From contig NZ_LR134287.1 of NCBI RefSeq assembly GCF_900636515.1, positions 1,240,001 through 1,304,000 of the forward strand: a stretch of 64,000 bases of DNA, read 5' to 3'. The position numbers were made by a program, and so were the translations under genes. This document shows, in pieces, positions 53,225-62,025 of this stretch. The notes under the pieces are model-generated. The model did no database searches and was not told where the DNA came from. It was given only the letters and a program-made list of their open reading frames with translations. This DNA comes from Neisseria animalis (GTDB lineage Bacteria; Pseudomonadota; Gammaproteobacteria; Burkholderiales; Neisseriaceae). Every line of letters begins with the position of its first letter. Position 1 is the stretch's first letter.

Positions 53225-54766
53225 TCATTCTTTCATAAACTGCTGTTTCAACACGCGTTTCAACACTTTTCCGGTTGCATTGCGCGGTAATTCGTCTTTC
53301 AGATGAATTTCCTTCGGCACTTTGAAATTGGCCAAATGGCGGCGCAGATGGGCGCGAATTTCGGTTTCTTTGATACTCATGTTCTCTTTGAGCTGAACAA
53401 AAGCAACAATTTCCTCATCGGCGTATTGGTCGGGAACACCGATGACGGCAGCGGCTTCAACGGCTTCGATTTTATACAGCTCTTCTTCGATTTCGCGCGG
53501 ATAGACGTTTTGACCTTTGGAGATAATCAAATCTTTCTTGCGGTCAACGATAAAGATAAAGCCGTCCGAATCGATTGTTACCAAATCGCCGGTTTTCAGC
53601 CAGCCGTTGACGATGGTTTCACCGGTTGCCTCCGGCATATTCAGATAGCCCTGCATTACGGCATCGCATTTGACGATGAGTTCGCCTACTTCGCCCAACG
53701 GCACTTCTACCAATTCTTCATCTACGGCTTTCACCTGATAACCCGGCAGCGGCAGGCCGACGCTGCCGACTTTTTGTTTTTCCAAGCGGTTGACGGCAAC
53801 CACCGGCGAGCATTCGCTCAAGCCGTAACCTTCCAGCAACTCGGCAGACGGGAATTTGGCTTTAAAATCCGCAATCGTCTGCGCCGCCAACGGTGCGCCG
53901 CCGCTGATGAAGATACGCAGGCGGTTGAACCAGCGGAAATACCACGGAATTTTTGCCTTGCCCATCGCCGTATAAATCGCAGGCACGCCCAAAAATACCG
54001 TTGCACGCTTCAACAAAGCCTGTTTGAGTACGTTGGAAAACGGAAAAACGGATTTCACCAAAATCATCGAACCGGCAGCAAACACCGGCAGCAACACCAT
54101 CGCCGTCAGCGTGAAGCTGTGGAACATCGGCAAAAACACCATAAAGCGGTCTTTTTTGCGTACATGAAATACTTCGTGTGCGCCCGCCATATTGGAAAAC
54201 AGGTTTTTATAGCTGATGAGCGCGCCTTTGGGGTGGCCGGTCGTACCCGAAGTGTAGATGATGTGTGCCAAACTGTCGATTTGCGGTTGGCGCGACAAAT
54301 CAGGCTCTTCCGTAAACGCCAGTGCATCGGCAAAGCTCAGGTGGCGGTCGGTCGATTGCTCCGTACCGCCGATCCAAATCACTTTTTCCAAACGGGTTTT
54401 CTTTTTCAAGCCCTTCAATTCTTTAGACAAACCAATCGATGCAAACATCACTTTGGCTTGGCAGTCGTTCAGAATATATTCGAATTCTTCGTGTTTCAGA
54501 AACGTATTGACAGGAACAGCCACCGCGCCGATGGCAGTAATGGCGAAATAGCTGATGATAAATTCTGGCGAATTGGATACCACCATCGCCACTTTGTCGC
54601 CGTATTTGACATCAATGCTCTGCAAATACGCCGCCACCGCTTCGGCTTTGCGTTTTAATTCGCGGTAGCTGATTTTTTCCTTGTCGTGATAAACGACAAC
54701 CCCGCGCCCGTTTTGATTGCAGGCGGCACTCAACATTTCATAAAAGTTTTGGTATGGGTAGTTCAT
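53225..54766 (-). CDS. AMP-binding acyl-CoA ligase
   Basis: The ATG at 54766 gives a 513-residue protein; the longer frame upstream lacks support. The ATP-binding P-loop is 'IIYTSGTTGHPKGALISYKNL' around residue 155. 'EGYGLSECSPVVAVN', 'WLKTGDLVTIDSDGFIFIVDRKKDLIISKGQNVYPREIEE' and the C-terminal catalytic Lys in 'RNATGKVLKR' follow. This is the fatty-acyl-CoA or acyl-acid ligase pattern. A second acyl-CoA ligase (fadD type) begins at the right edge of the window. Confidence 0.9.
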   Translation of the reverse strand: MNYPYQNFYEMLSAACNQNGRGVVVYHDKEKISYRELKRKAEAVAAYLQSIDVKYGDKVAMVVSNSPEFIISYFAITAIGAVAVPVNTFLKHEEFEYILNDCQAKVMFASIGLSKELKGLKKKTRLEKVIWIGGTEQSTDRHLSFADALAFTEEPDLSRQPQIDSLAHIIYTSGTTGHPKGALISYKNLFSNMAGAHEVFHVRKKDRFMVFLPMFHSFTLTAMVLLPVFAAGSMILVKSVFPFSNVLKQALLKRATVFLGVPAIYTAMGKAKIPWYFRWFNRLRIFISGGAPLAAQTIADFKAKFPSAELLEGYGLSECSPVVAVNRLEKQKVGSVGLPLPGYQVKAVDEELVEVPLGEVGELIVKCDAVMQGYLNMPEATGETIVNGWLKTGDLVTIDSDGFIFIVDRKKDLIISKGQNVYPREIEEELYKIEAVEAAAVIGVPDQYADEEIVAFVQLKENMSIKETEIRAHLRRHLANFKVPKEIHLKDELPRNATGKVLKRVLKQQFMKE

Positions 54767-54857
54767 GGCAACAACATTATTTTTAAAAATGGCTTCAGCT
54801 TCTCGGATAAGCTGAAAATAAGGTGGTATTGTACATGATTTGCCGATGAAGTTCAGG

Positions 54858-55886
54858 CTATATATCCCGCGCCCGCACATCAAACGCCTGCCGCAGCCCC
54901 TCGCCTATCATCACCAGCAAAAGCAGCATCAGCGTCAGCGTACCGACTGCGGAAAGTCCGATCCACCACGCATCGAGATTGTCTTTGCCCTGTGCGAGCA
55001 ATTCGCCCAGGCTGGCTTGCGAGGCCGGTACGCCCAGCCCTAAAAAGTCCAGACTGGTCAATGCCAAAACGGCACCGGAAATGCGGAAGGGCAAAAAAGC
55101 CAAAACGGGCGTGAGGCTGTTGGGCAGAATATGCCGCCACATGATGCGGCCGTCTGAAACGCCCATGCTTTTGGCGGCGGCGACATAATCGGCCTGACGG
55201 TTTTTCAAAAACTCGGCACGCACATAGTCCGACAGCCCCATCCAGCCGAACAGCGACAGCAACACCAGCAGCACCAGCAAACCCGGGTTGAAAAACGATG
55301 ACAGGATAATCAACAGATACAGCTCGGGCAGCCCGCCCCAGATTTCCAAAAACCGCTGCATCAGCAAATCGACTTTGCCGCCGAAATAGCCCTGCACCGC
55401 GCCCGCCAGCACGCCGATGACGGTGGTGGCGAAAGTCAGTGCCAGCGCAAACAATAAAGAATCACGGAAACCGTATACCAGCCGCGCCAACACGTCGCGC
55501 CCGCGGTCGTCCGTACCCAGCCAATGGTTTGCAGACGGCCTCGCGGGGTCGGGCAGCGTATCGAATTCGTTAATCGTATCGGCGGCGTAGGGATTGGGCG
55601 GATAAACGGCGCGGTTGCCGTTTTCGGTGATGTTGCGGCGGATAAGCGGATCGAAATAATCGGCGGGCGTGTCGAAATCGCCGCCGAACACGGTTTCGTG
55701 GTAAGTATGCAGCGCGGGAAAATAATGGCTGCCCTGATATTGAATCCACAACGGCTTATCGTTGCTCCACACCGGCGCGAGCAGCGATACGGCAAACAAT
55801 ACCGCCAACAGGCGCAATGCCGCCCAGCCGCGCTTGTGCCGCTTAAAGGCTTGCCAAGTGGAATGAGAAGAAAGGTTTTTGCTCAT
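54858..55886 (-). CDS. yejE: Peptide ABC transporter permease YejE
   Basis: From the ATG at 55886 the protein is 342 residues. One membrane segment follows the Arg/Lys-rich start, then a large periplasmic loop (residues 45-135, 'WIQYQGSHYFPALHTYHETVFGGDFDTPADY'), then five segments with the permease coupling motif 'DYVAAAKSMGVSDGRIMWRHILPN'. These are YejE traits: the YejABEF system imports oligopeptides and microcin C. A short unrelated gene separates it from yejB. The N-terminal region overlaps a DUS. Confidence 0.92.
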   Translation of the reverse strand: MSKNLSSHSTWQAFKRHKRGWAALRLLAVLFAVSLLAPVWSNDKPLWIQYQGSHYFPALHTYHETVFGGDFDTPADYFDPLIRRNITENGNRAVYPPNPYAADTINEFDTLPDPARPSANHWLGTDDRGRDVLARLVYGFRDSLLFALALTFATTVIGVLAGAVQGYFGGKVDLLMQRFLEIWGGLPELYLLIILSSFFNPGLLVLLVLLSLFGWMGLSDYVRAEFLKNRQADYVAAAKSMGVSDGRIMWRHILPNSLTPVLAFLPFRISGAVLALTSLDFLGLGVPASQASLGELLAQGKDNLDAWWIGLSAVGTLTLMLLLLVMIGEGLRQAFDVRARDI

Positions 55887-56047
55887 AACTTTTAGTAAGG
55901 CCGTCTGCAAACGCAGGCTGAATGCCCAACCCGACATTTGAAAATATTCGATTTTACAATATTCAAACAGTCTGTTTGTTCACCGGGCGTATTAGATTGA
56001 AAGCCTCTGTTGCAGTGCGTACAAAGTACCCCGCAACACCCGCTGCA

Positions 56048-56605
56048 TCAAGCCGTCTGCAATATCCGGCCATCTGAATCGTTGGCAGCCTGCCGTTCGG
56101 ATAGGGTTACGGCAGATAGCGCCGTCTGTTTCGTTACATTCGGGGTAATCGGTTCTGATTTGTTGAAATAGCGCAGCACCAAAAAATCATGCAGCTTCTG
56201 CCTGTCGGTGGGATTTTGCAACAAATGCCAGAGTTCGGCATCTATTTCCGCGTACTCAACAGCCTGCGCCAGAGCATTCAGCCCTTTCATTTTATTTTTA
56301 TTCTCAAACTCGCCCTCAAAGCCCTTGCGGACTTTTATCCGCCAAAACGGCTCAGCCTTCATATGGTAAAACGGCATAGCCAGATTCATTTTGTGGGCGG
56401 TGCGTACATACGAATGCCACATTCTTTCAAAAAACACAGCCAAATCAGGAGTCAGAGCAATCTGCCGATTTTGCAGACGGCCTGCCGCCGCCATTTCCAT
56501 CACCGCCAGCAACAAAACCGGCTTATGCGGAGCTTCGCCGAGCGTAGGACTTTTCGCGCAATTCAACCGGTCGAAATATATTTCATATTGCCGCAAAGCG
56601 TTCAT
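56048..56605 (-). CDS. SBD-like protein (HNH restriction-endonuclease N-terminal domain only)
   Basis: The 185-residue product shows 'MNALRQYEIYFDRLNCAKS', 'APHKPVLLLAVMEM', 'FFERMWHSYVRTAHKMNLAMPFYHMKAEPFWRI' and 'LWHLLQNPTDRQKLHDFLVLRYF'. I associate this with the sulfur-binding domain of HNH enzymes that cut phosphorothioated DNA. The HNH nuclease domain that normally follows is absent. The ATG at 56605 overlaps the yejB stop with GAGGGG upstream (56608 is an alternative). It is inserted between yejB and yejE. Confidence 0.7.
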   Translation of the reverse strand: MNALRQYEIYFDRLNCAKSPTLGEAPHKPVLLLAVMEMAAAGRLQNRQIALTPDLAVFFERMWHSYVRTAHKMNLAMPFYHMKAEPFWRIKVRKGFEGEFENKNKMKGLNALAQAVEYAEIDAELWHLLQNPTDRQKLHDFLVLRYFNKSEPITPNVTKQTALSAVTLSERQAANDSDGRILQTA

Positions 56606-57648
56606 CATTTCCCCTCGAAATGTATCCGCGGATCGACCCATGAATACGAAATATCCGACAGCAGTTTCGCCAGCAGGCCCATCAGCGTGAACACATACAG
56701 CGTCCCCATCACCACCGGATAATCGCGCTTCATCACCGCCTCATACGAAAGCAGCCCCAAGCCGTCGAGCGAAAACAGCGTTTCAATCAAGAGGCTGCCG
56801 GTGAAAAACGCGCCGATAAACGCGGCGGGAAAGCCGGTAATCAGCGGAATCATCGCGTTGCGGAAAATATGTTTCAGCAGAATCTGCCGCTCCGGCAAGC
56901 CCTTGGCACGGGCGGTGTAAACATACTGGCGGCGGATTTCTTCGAGAAACACATTTTTGGTCAACACCGTCATCACCGCCAGATTGCCCGCCACCGAAGC
57001 GGTAACCGGCAAGGCCATGTGCCACAGATAATCCTTGATTTTGCCCGCCCATGAGAGCTGTTCGAAATCGTCGCCCACCAAGCCGCCCTGCGGAAACCAC
57101 GCAAAAAAGCTGCCGCCGCCGAACAACACCAGCAGCACCAGCCCCAATACAAACGGCGGAACGGTATAACCCACCAAAACCACCATGCCCGTTACCGCAT
57201 CGAAACGGCTGCCGTCTTTCACCGCTTTGGCGATTCCCAGCGGAATGCAGATTAAATAAGTCAGGAAAAACGTCCACAGCCCCAAACTCATGGAAACGGG
57301 CATTTTTTCTTTAACCAATTCAAACACGGTTTGATGGTGGAAAAAACTCTCGCCCAAATCAAAACGGGCAAACCGCACCACCATATCGGTAAAACGCTCA
57401 AGCGCGGGCTTGTCGAAACCGTAGAGCGCGTTTAACGCCGCCATATCTTCGGCACTGAGCCGGCCGTGTTTCAACATCGTACCGCCTCCGCCCGCCGTCT
57501 CGCCGCCCACCCCGCTTTGCGTGAGCTGCTGCACCATCTGTTCCACCGGCCCGCCGGGTACGAATTGGATAATGGCAAAAGTTACCGCCAAAATTCCGAG
57601 CAGCGTCGGGATAAGCAGCAGCAGGCGGTGGAAGATGTAACGCCACAT
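56605..57648 (-). CDS. yejB: Peptide ABC transporter permease YejB
   Basis: The 347-residue membrane protein begins 'MWRYIFHRLLLLIPTLLGILAVTFAIIQFVPGGPVEQMV', the usual DppB-like start. It has a large periplasmic loop with 'DMAALNALYGFDKPALERF', five further segments and the coupling motif 'YVYTARAKGLPERQILLKHIFRNAMIPLI'. It pairs with YejE to form the channel. Neither the binding protein YejA nor the ATPase YejF is nearby. Its stop overlaps the small SBD-like gene. Confidence 0.92.
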   Translation of the reverse strand: MWRYIFHRLLLLIPTLLGILAVTFAIIQFVPGGPVEQMVQQLTQSGVGGETAGGGGTMLKHGRLSAEDMAALNALYGFDKPALERFTDMVVRFARFDLGESFFHHQTVFELVKEKMPVSMSLGLWTFFLTYLICIPLGIAKAVKDGSRFDAVTGMVVLVGYTVPPFVLGLVLLVLFGGGSFFAWFPQGGLVGDDFEQLSWAGKIKDYLWHMALPVTASVAGNLAVMTVLTKNVFLEEIRRQYVYTARAKGLPERQILLKHIFRNAMIPLITGFPAAFIGAFFTGSLLIETLFSLDGLGLLSYEAVMKRDYPVVMGTLYVFTLMGLLAKLLSDISYSWVDPRIHFEGK

Positions 57649-57867
57649 TTGGTTTTACCTTTGTTTTTGCAAAAAAGGCCGTCTGCAAATCTAGGGGGCA
57701 TCTTTGCCCACTGCGTTGCCTTTTTAATTTAACGGGTTATCTTAAAGGTGGATTCCCTTTTGCCGCAAGATACCCACCCCGCGCATATTGCAAACCGATG
57801 GTATATCCGTCGAACAAAAGACACTTCACTTATACCCACCTGACGCACTTTATCTGAAATCAGTCAT

Positions 57868-58380
57868 TCAGTCCTCCCACCCCATCAACACCTCCATCTC
57901 CCTGTCCAAACCCTTCAAAGCAAACTCAACCACAACTTTATCAACCTCTTTCACATACTCAATAACCTGCAAATGATTGCGGAGAGCTTCGTACTGACGC
58001 TCAAATGCCTGCAACTTGAGTTTCAGGTCTGAGGTGTTGGGTGTGGGGACTGGGGCTTGGTTGTTGTTGCCTGAGACCGCCTGATTGTGGTCGCCTGTTA
58101 CAGTAAGGGCTTGTTGGGAGAAATTTTTTTGGGTTTCTGCTAGAGATTTCTCGGCTTGCTCCCTTAAACGTTCAGCACGAAGGGGGTAAGAGCAGGCAGT
58201 ACAGCCGTGTTTGGTTTTTAACATACTATGGAAAAAAGATAGAGTTTGCTCCCCGTGTTCAGGACAAATAAAGGAAACCGGACGATTTACACCTTCGAAG
58301 GAAGTAAGAATCAAGCCTTTATCAGGAAACTTTGCATCTACTTGGGCTTGAGCTTCTTCTAGGGTTAGACGGCGAGGCAT
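57868..58380 (-). CDS. DUF723 protein with zinc-ribbon-like motif and GDHNQ stretch
   Basis: The ATG at 58380 has a perfect AAGGAG site. The 170-residue protein begins with a DUF723-type domain ('LTLEEAQAQVDAKFPDKGLIL') and a Cys/His pattern 'CPEHGEQT...HGCTAC' (residues 43-65). A linker with 'TGDHNQAVSGNNNQAP' and a coiled-coil end follow. DUF723 is known from Neisseria phage-related genes and may bind DNA. The GDHNQ/GNNNQ words resemble short beta-turn repeats of bacterial conflict-system proteins, a loose similarity only. Confidence 0.65.
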   Translation of the reverse strand: MPRRLTLEEAQAQVDAKFPDKGLILTSFEGVNRPVSFICPEHGEQTLSFFHSMLKTKHGCTACSYPLRAERLREQAEKSLAETQKNFSQQALTVTGDHNQAVSGNNNQAPVPTPNTSDLKLKLQAFERQYEALRNHLQVIEYVKEVDKVVVEFALKGLDREMEVLMGWED

Positions 58381-58442
58381 AGCTGTCTCCTTAGATATCA
58401 AACGATATTAAATCAATCAAATTGCAGACGGCATTTGCTGTG

Positions 58443-59372
58443 TTACTCCAACGCCTCTTTCAATTTTTTCTCAATCAAATCCGAGTCAAACGATTTGGCA
58501 ATCAGCTCGAAACGCGAATCGCGCCGCCAGGAAACTTGGTTGGCACCCCATTGGCCGTCCACCCAGTTGAGCCATACCCAAGTACTGAGCACTTGAAACA
58601 CGCCTTTGGCGCGCACGAGGCCTTCGGTCATTTTCGGCAGGTCGTTGAAGAATTTGGTCAGGCGTTCGCCGTCGAAATCTTGTCCGGCGGGGAAGGTGAA
58701 GCCTTCGGATTGGAAGCCCATGCTGTTATCGGGCAGGGCTTCGGTTTTGAGGCGGTAGCGCGGTTTTTCAATCACCGGAATGTCCAACCATTGAATATCG
58801 AGCTGCGCGTTTTGCACTTCCACCACTTTGGCTTTGGGCGGAAACAATTTCGCCGCTTTGTCGTGGAATTCCGCCATCACTTCGGGGGTACACAAATCGG
58901 TTTTGCTCGCCACCAAAACGTCGCATACGCCGATTTGGTCTTTATACAAGGCCTGCTGCGCGTAATCGGGGCTGACAAACTGGCGCGGATCGACCACGGT
59001 AAACACGGCGGCGATTTCCAGTTCATCGGAGAGCGGTTTGACTTTCAATTCGTCAATCACGCTGGCGGCGTGGGCAAGGCCGCTGGCTTCAATCATCAGG
59101 CGGTCGGGCTTGGCATCACGCAGCATTTTCTGCACGGTGTTGCCCAACTGGGGGCCGGCGGTGCAGCAGAGGCAGCCGCCGGCAATTTCCGCCACGGGAA
59201 TGCCGTTGTCGCTCAATACTGCGCCGTCAATGCCGATTTCGCCGAATTCGTTGACGATAATCACCCATTTTTCGTTCGGGTCTTTTTGCGCCATCAGGCT
59301 TTTGAGGGCGGTGGTTTTACCCGTGCCCAAAAAGCCGGAAATCAGGTGGACTTTGGTTTTCTTTACTGACAT
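58443..59372 (-). CDS. CobW/G3E-family GTPase metallochaperone
   Basis: The ATG at 59372 overlaps the end of zur. The 309-residue GTPase has a P-loop 'GFLGTGKTTAL', the metal-binding 'GGCLCC' (CxCC), 'VVDPRQF' and 'ASKTDLC' G-protein motifs. The C-terminal CobW domain contains 'GLVRAKGVFQVLST'. Close relatives regulated by Zur move zinc between proteins when zinc is scarce. Overlap with zur strongly supports a zinc role. Confidence 0.9.
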   Translation of the reverse strand: MSVKKTKVHLISGFLGTGKTTALKSLMAQKDPNEKWVIIVNEFGEIGIDGAVLSDNGIPVAEIAGGCLCCTAGPQLGNTVQKMLRDAKPDRLMIEASGLAHAASVIDELKVKPLSDELEIAAVFTVVDPRQFVSPDYAQQALYKDQIGVCDVLVASKTDLCTPEVMAEFHDKAAKLFPPKAKVVEVQNAQLDIQWLDIPVIEKPRYRLKTEALPDNSMGFQSEGFTFPAGQDFDGERLTKFFNDLPKMTEGLVRAKGVFQVLSTWVWLNWVDGQWGANQVSWRRDSRFELIAKSFDSDLIEKKLKEALE

Positions 59373-59833
59373 TTTCTGCACACTCCGGTTAAAACGACAT
59401 GTTCTTCTTTCAAGGCGAATCCGCTCTCGGCCACGCCTGCGCGCAAAGCCGTCCATTCTTGGCTCAAAGTCTGCTCGTCAACCGCACCGCATTCGGTGCA
59501 CACCAAGATAAATGCGCTGTGGTGCGCTTCCCCTTCGCCGTGTCGGCGGCAATGTTCCGAACAGTCGTGCTGGGCGTGGCTGCACAACACATAGCCGTTG
59601 ACCGCCGCCACTTTGTGCAAAACGCCCTGCTCCGCCCAAAAGTCCAATGCGCGGTAGGCGGTGGGCGGGGCAACCACGCCTTCGCTCTGCTGCTGCATCT
59701 GCGATAAAACGTGATAGGCTTTGATGACGCCGGTTTGCTGCAATACGATGTCCAGCACCTGCTCGCGCAGCGCGGTGACCTGCGCGCCTCCCGCGCGGGC
59801 TTGCTCGAGAATTTTTTGTTTGGTGTTATTCAT
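59363..59833 (-). CDS. zur: Zinc uptake regulator Zur (Fur family)
   Basis: The 156-residue protein has a winged helix ('LREQVLDIVLQQTGVIKAYHVLSQMQ', 'PPTAYRALDFWAEQGVLHKV'), a His/Cys-rich region 'HAQHDCSEHCRRHGEGEAHHSAF', and two Cys pairs ('CTEC' and 'CRKC') for structural zinc. This is the Zur branch of the Fur family (also called Np20). It represses zinc-uptake genes. The CobW gene is translated with it. Confidence 0.92.
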   Translation of the reverse strand: MNNTKQKILEQARAGGAQVTALREQVLDIVLQQTGVIKAYHVLSQMQQQSEGVVAPPTAYRALDFWAEQGVLHKVAAVNGYVLCSHAQHDCSEHCRRHGEGEAHHSAFILVCTECGAVDEQTLSQEWTALRAGVAESGFALKEEHVVLTGVCRKCQ

Positions 59834-59870
59834 ATCAAATTGGAATTTCAGACGGCATGAGAGACAAATC

Positions 59871-59885
59871 CGCTATATTATAACG
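59871..59885 (-). promoter_or_regulatory. Candidate Zur box before zur
   Basis: On the minus strand, CGTTATAATATAGCG lies about 40 bases upstream of the zur start. It fits the Neisseria Zur consensus I recall (TGTTAT-DNH-ATAACA) at 12 of 15 positions. It would allow autoregulation of zur and cobW. Confidence 0.45.
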
Positions 59886-60077
59886 TGTTTGCCGCATTCT
59901 TGCCGTTTGAAAACGGTGCGTTGCCGTGCGGTGCCCAATCAATAAGTTCTACGCCTCTGTGCCGGCAATTTTTACACCAAAATCCGACAAGAGCAAATGA
60001 GAAACATTCCCTTTTAGTGGGCAAGAGTGATAATTTGTGCTATAAAAGCCGTCTGCAAAATGATAGGGAAACCGAAA

Positions 60078-60635
60078 ATGGATGCACTCACCCTGCTGAC
60101 CACCCGCCGTTCTTCCAAAAAACTGACCGCCCCCGCTCCCAATGCGGAGCAAATCGAAGCCATGCTGCAAGCGGCTACGCAAGTACCCGATCACGGCAAT
60201 ATGCGCCCGTTCCGCTTTACCGTTATCGAAAGCGAAGCCGGTTTGCAGCACTTCCGCTCTTTATTGTGCCAAACAGTCAGCGAAATGAATTTTGGCGATG
60301 AAGCCATGCAAAAAGCCGAAAAAGTCGGCAATATGTCCCCTCTCGTTATCGGAGTAACCTTCAGCCCGAACCGTGAAGTCCCCAAGCCCAAACCCGAATG
60401 GGAACAAATGCTCACTGCGGGTTGCGCCGCTTACGCGCTGCAACTGGCGGCCAATGCACAAGGTTTCGATAATGTTTGGATCAGCGGAATGTGGGTCAAC
60501 AGCCCGCTGCTGCGCCAAGCCTTCGATTGCGCCGATAAAGACAAAATCATCGGATTGATGATGATCGGTTCGCCCACCGAAACAACCGGTGGCAGCAAAA
60601 ATACCGATTTGTCAGCATTTGTCAGCCGTTGGTAA
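60078..60635 (+). CDS. Nitroreductase family protein
   Basis: The ATG at 60078 has AGGGAAA upstream. The 185-residue flavoprotein starts 'MDALTLLTTRRSSKKLTAPAP', the FMN-binding Arg-Arg-Ser typical of the family, then 'ATQVPDHGNMRPFRFTVIE'. It ends with 'IIGLMMIGSPTE', as in the YdjA-like subgroup. It reduces nitro compounds or quinones with NAD(P)H. It stands alone, with a DUS just before it. Confidence 0.88.
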   Translation: MDALTLLTTRRSSKKLTAPAPNAEQIEAMLQAATQVPDHGNMRPFRFTVIESEAGLQHFRSLLCQTVSEMNFGDEAMQKAEKVGNMSPLVIGVTFSPNREVPKPKPEWEQMLTAGCAAYALQLAANAQGFDNVWISGMWVNSPLLRQAFDCADKDKIIGLMMIGSPTETTGGSKNTDLSAFVSRW

Positions 60636-60707
60636 CATCAAACCGCTTGGCAAGCAATATAATGCCGTCTGCAAAACAAACCGACACACATAAATAAATA
60701 TCCCACC

Positions 60708-61463
60708 ATGACCATTACCCCGATTAAAGCCTTCAATGATAATTACATCTGGATCGTGCAAAGCGGCAACCAAGCAGCGTGTATCGATCCCGGAGAACAT
60801 GAGCCGGTATTGGCGTTTCTTATCCACAACCGCCTGATGTTGGCGCAAACATGGATTACCCACCACCACCACGACCATTGCGGCGGCATCCTTCCGTTGA
60901 AACGCGTATATATGTCTTCACCGGTTTACGGCGCAAGCGACATCGAAGAAGCAACGCATACCGTTGAAGCCGGCAACCAATTTTCATTCGGCGACGGATT
61001 GGTAACCGTTTGGGCGACACCCGGCCATACCGCACATCATGTCAGCTATCTGCTGGAAAATGCAGACGGCCTGCACGTTTTTTGCGGCGACACCGTATTC
61101 AGCGCAGGTTGCGGGCGGGTTTTTACCGGCACGGTCGAAGAGCTGTTTGACAGTTTCAACCGCCTGAACCAACTGCCGGAAAGCACGCTGTTTTATCCCG
61201 CCCACGAATATACTGCCTCCAACCTGCGTTTTGCCGCGCATATCGAGCCGGACAATGCTGATATTCAAACCGCATTAAACGCCGCTCTTCAGCAAGATGC
61301 GCCGACCCTGCCGGTTACCTTGGCGCATGAACGCGCGGTGAATCCTTTTTTCCGTGTCGGGCTGCCGCAAGTTTGGTCAAGAGCGGAAACCTTGTGCGGC
61401 AGAAAGCTGCATAGCGAATTGGAAGTATTCGCCGCGCTGCGGGAGCTGAAAAACACATTTTAA
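60708..61463 (+). CDS. gloB: Hydroxyacylglutathione hydrolase (glyoxalase II) GloB
   Basis: The 251-residue metallo-beta-lactamase-fold enzyme hydrolyses S-lactoylglutathione in methylglyoxal detoxification. Metal ligands are in 'ITHHHHDHCGGI' near residue 49, 'ATPGHTAHHVSYLL', 'FCGDTVFSAGCGRVFTGT' and 'YPAHEYTASNLRFA'. The C-terminal glutathione-binding helices end at residue 251, the normal length. Confidence 0.95.
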   Translation: MTITPIKAFNDNYIWIVQSGNQAACIDPGEHEPVLAFLIHNRLMLAQTWITHHHHDHCGGILPLKRVYMSSPVYGASDIEEATHTVEAGNQFSFGDGLVTVWATPGHTAHHVSYLLENADGLHVFCGDTVFSAGCGRVFTGTVEELFDSFNRLNQLPESTLFYPAHEYTASNLRFAAHIEPDNADIQTALNAALQQDAPTLPVTLAHERAVNPFFRVGLPQVWSRAETLCGRKLHSELEVFAALRELKNTF

Positions 61464-61584
61464 ACAAACCTAACACTCGTTACTTTATTTGTTTAAATTT
61501 CAACAAACTACCCGAAGAAGCTAAAAAAGTGTAAAAAAATGCTTGCCGGATTGGGCATATTTTGGTTTAATAGCGACTTCCCAA

Positions 61585-61660
61585 GGGTGATTAGCTCAGT
61601 TGGTAGAGCGTCTGCCTTACAAGCAGAATGTCGGCGGTTCGACTCCGTCATCACCCACCA
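61585..61660 (+). tRNA. tRNA-Val (UAC)
   Basis: The 76-base cloverleaf has an acceptor GGGTGAT/ATCACCC, TAGCTCAG, an anticodon arm TCTGC-CTTACAA-GCAGA (anticodon TAC), a T loop GTTCGACTC and encoded CCA. Confidence 0.95.
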
Positions 61661-61742
61661 GTTTTACTTTTAGCTGTAAGCCGGCTAAGTTTAATTTCTT
61701 CATTTTTTAGTTTTCCTTTCGTTGTTGGTTGAACAACAATGC

Positions 61743-61819
61743 GCGGTGGTAGCTCAGTTGGTTAGAGTACCGGCCTGTCACGCCGGGGGTCGCGGGTTCG
61801 AGCCCCGTCCGCCGCGCCA
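61743..61819 (+). tRNA. tRNA-Asp (GUC)
   Basis: The 77-base cloverleaf has acceptor GCGGTGG/CCGCCGC with one G-U pair, TAGCTCAG, anticodon arm CCGGC-CTGTCAC-GCCGG (anticodon GTC), T loop GTTCGAGCC, discriminator G and encoded CCA. Confidence 0.95.
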
Positions 61820-62025
61820 CTTTTTACAAAGCATCGGTTTCCGGTGCTTTTCTTTTTTCCGTTTTTCTCCTTTGGCATCTCTCTATACCTCCCTTCCTAT
61901 CAGGTTATGAATTTTCTGTAAAAACAAACAGATAATAAATTCATTTCCCTTATTTCCTACTGCTCCGCTTTGTTATTGCTATAATCTGCTGTCTTTTAAA
62001 AGAACAATCCTTCAAAGGCAGAAAA

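Noticed and set aside
61722..61910. Short open frame over tRNA-Asp
   Set aside because: It is covered by a complete cloverleaf and has no protein-like character.
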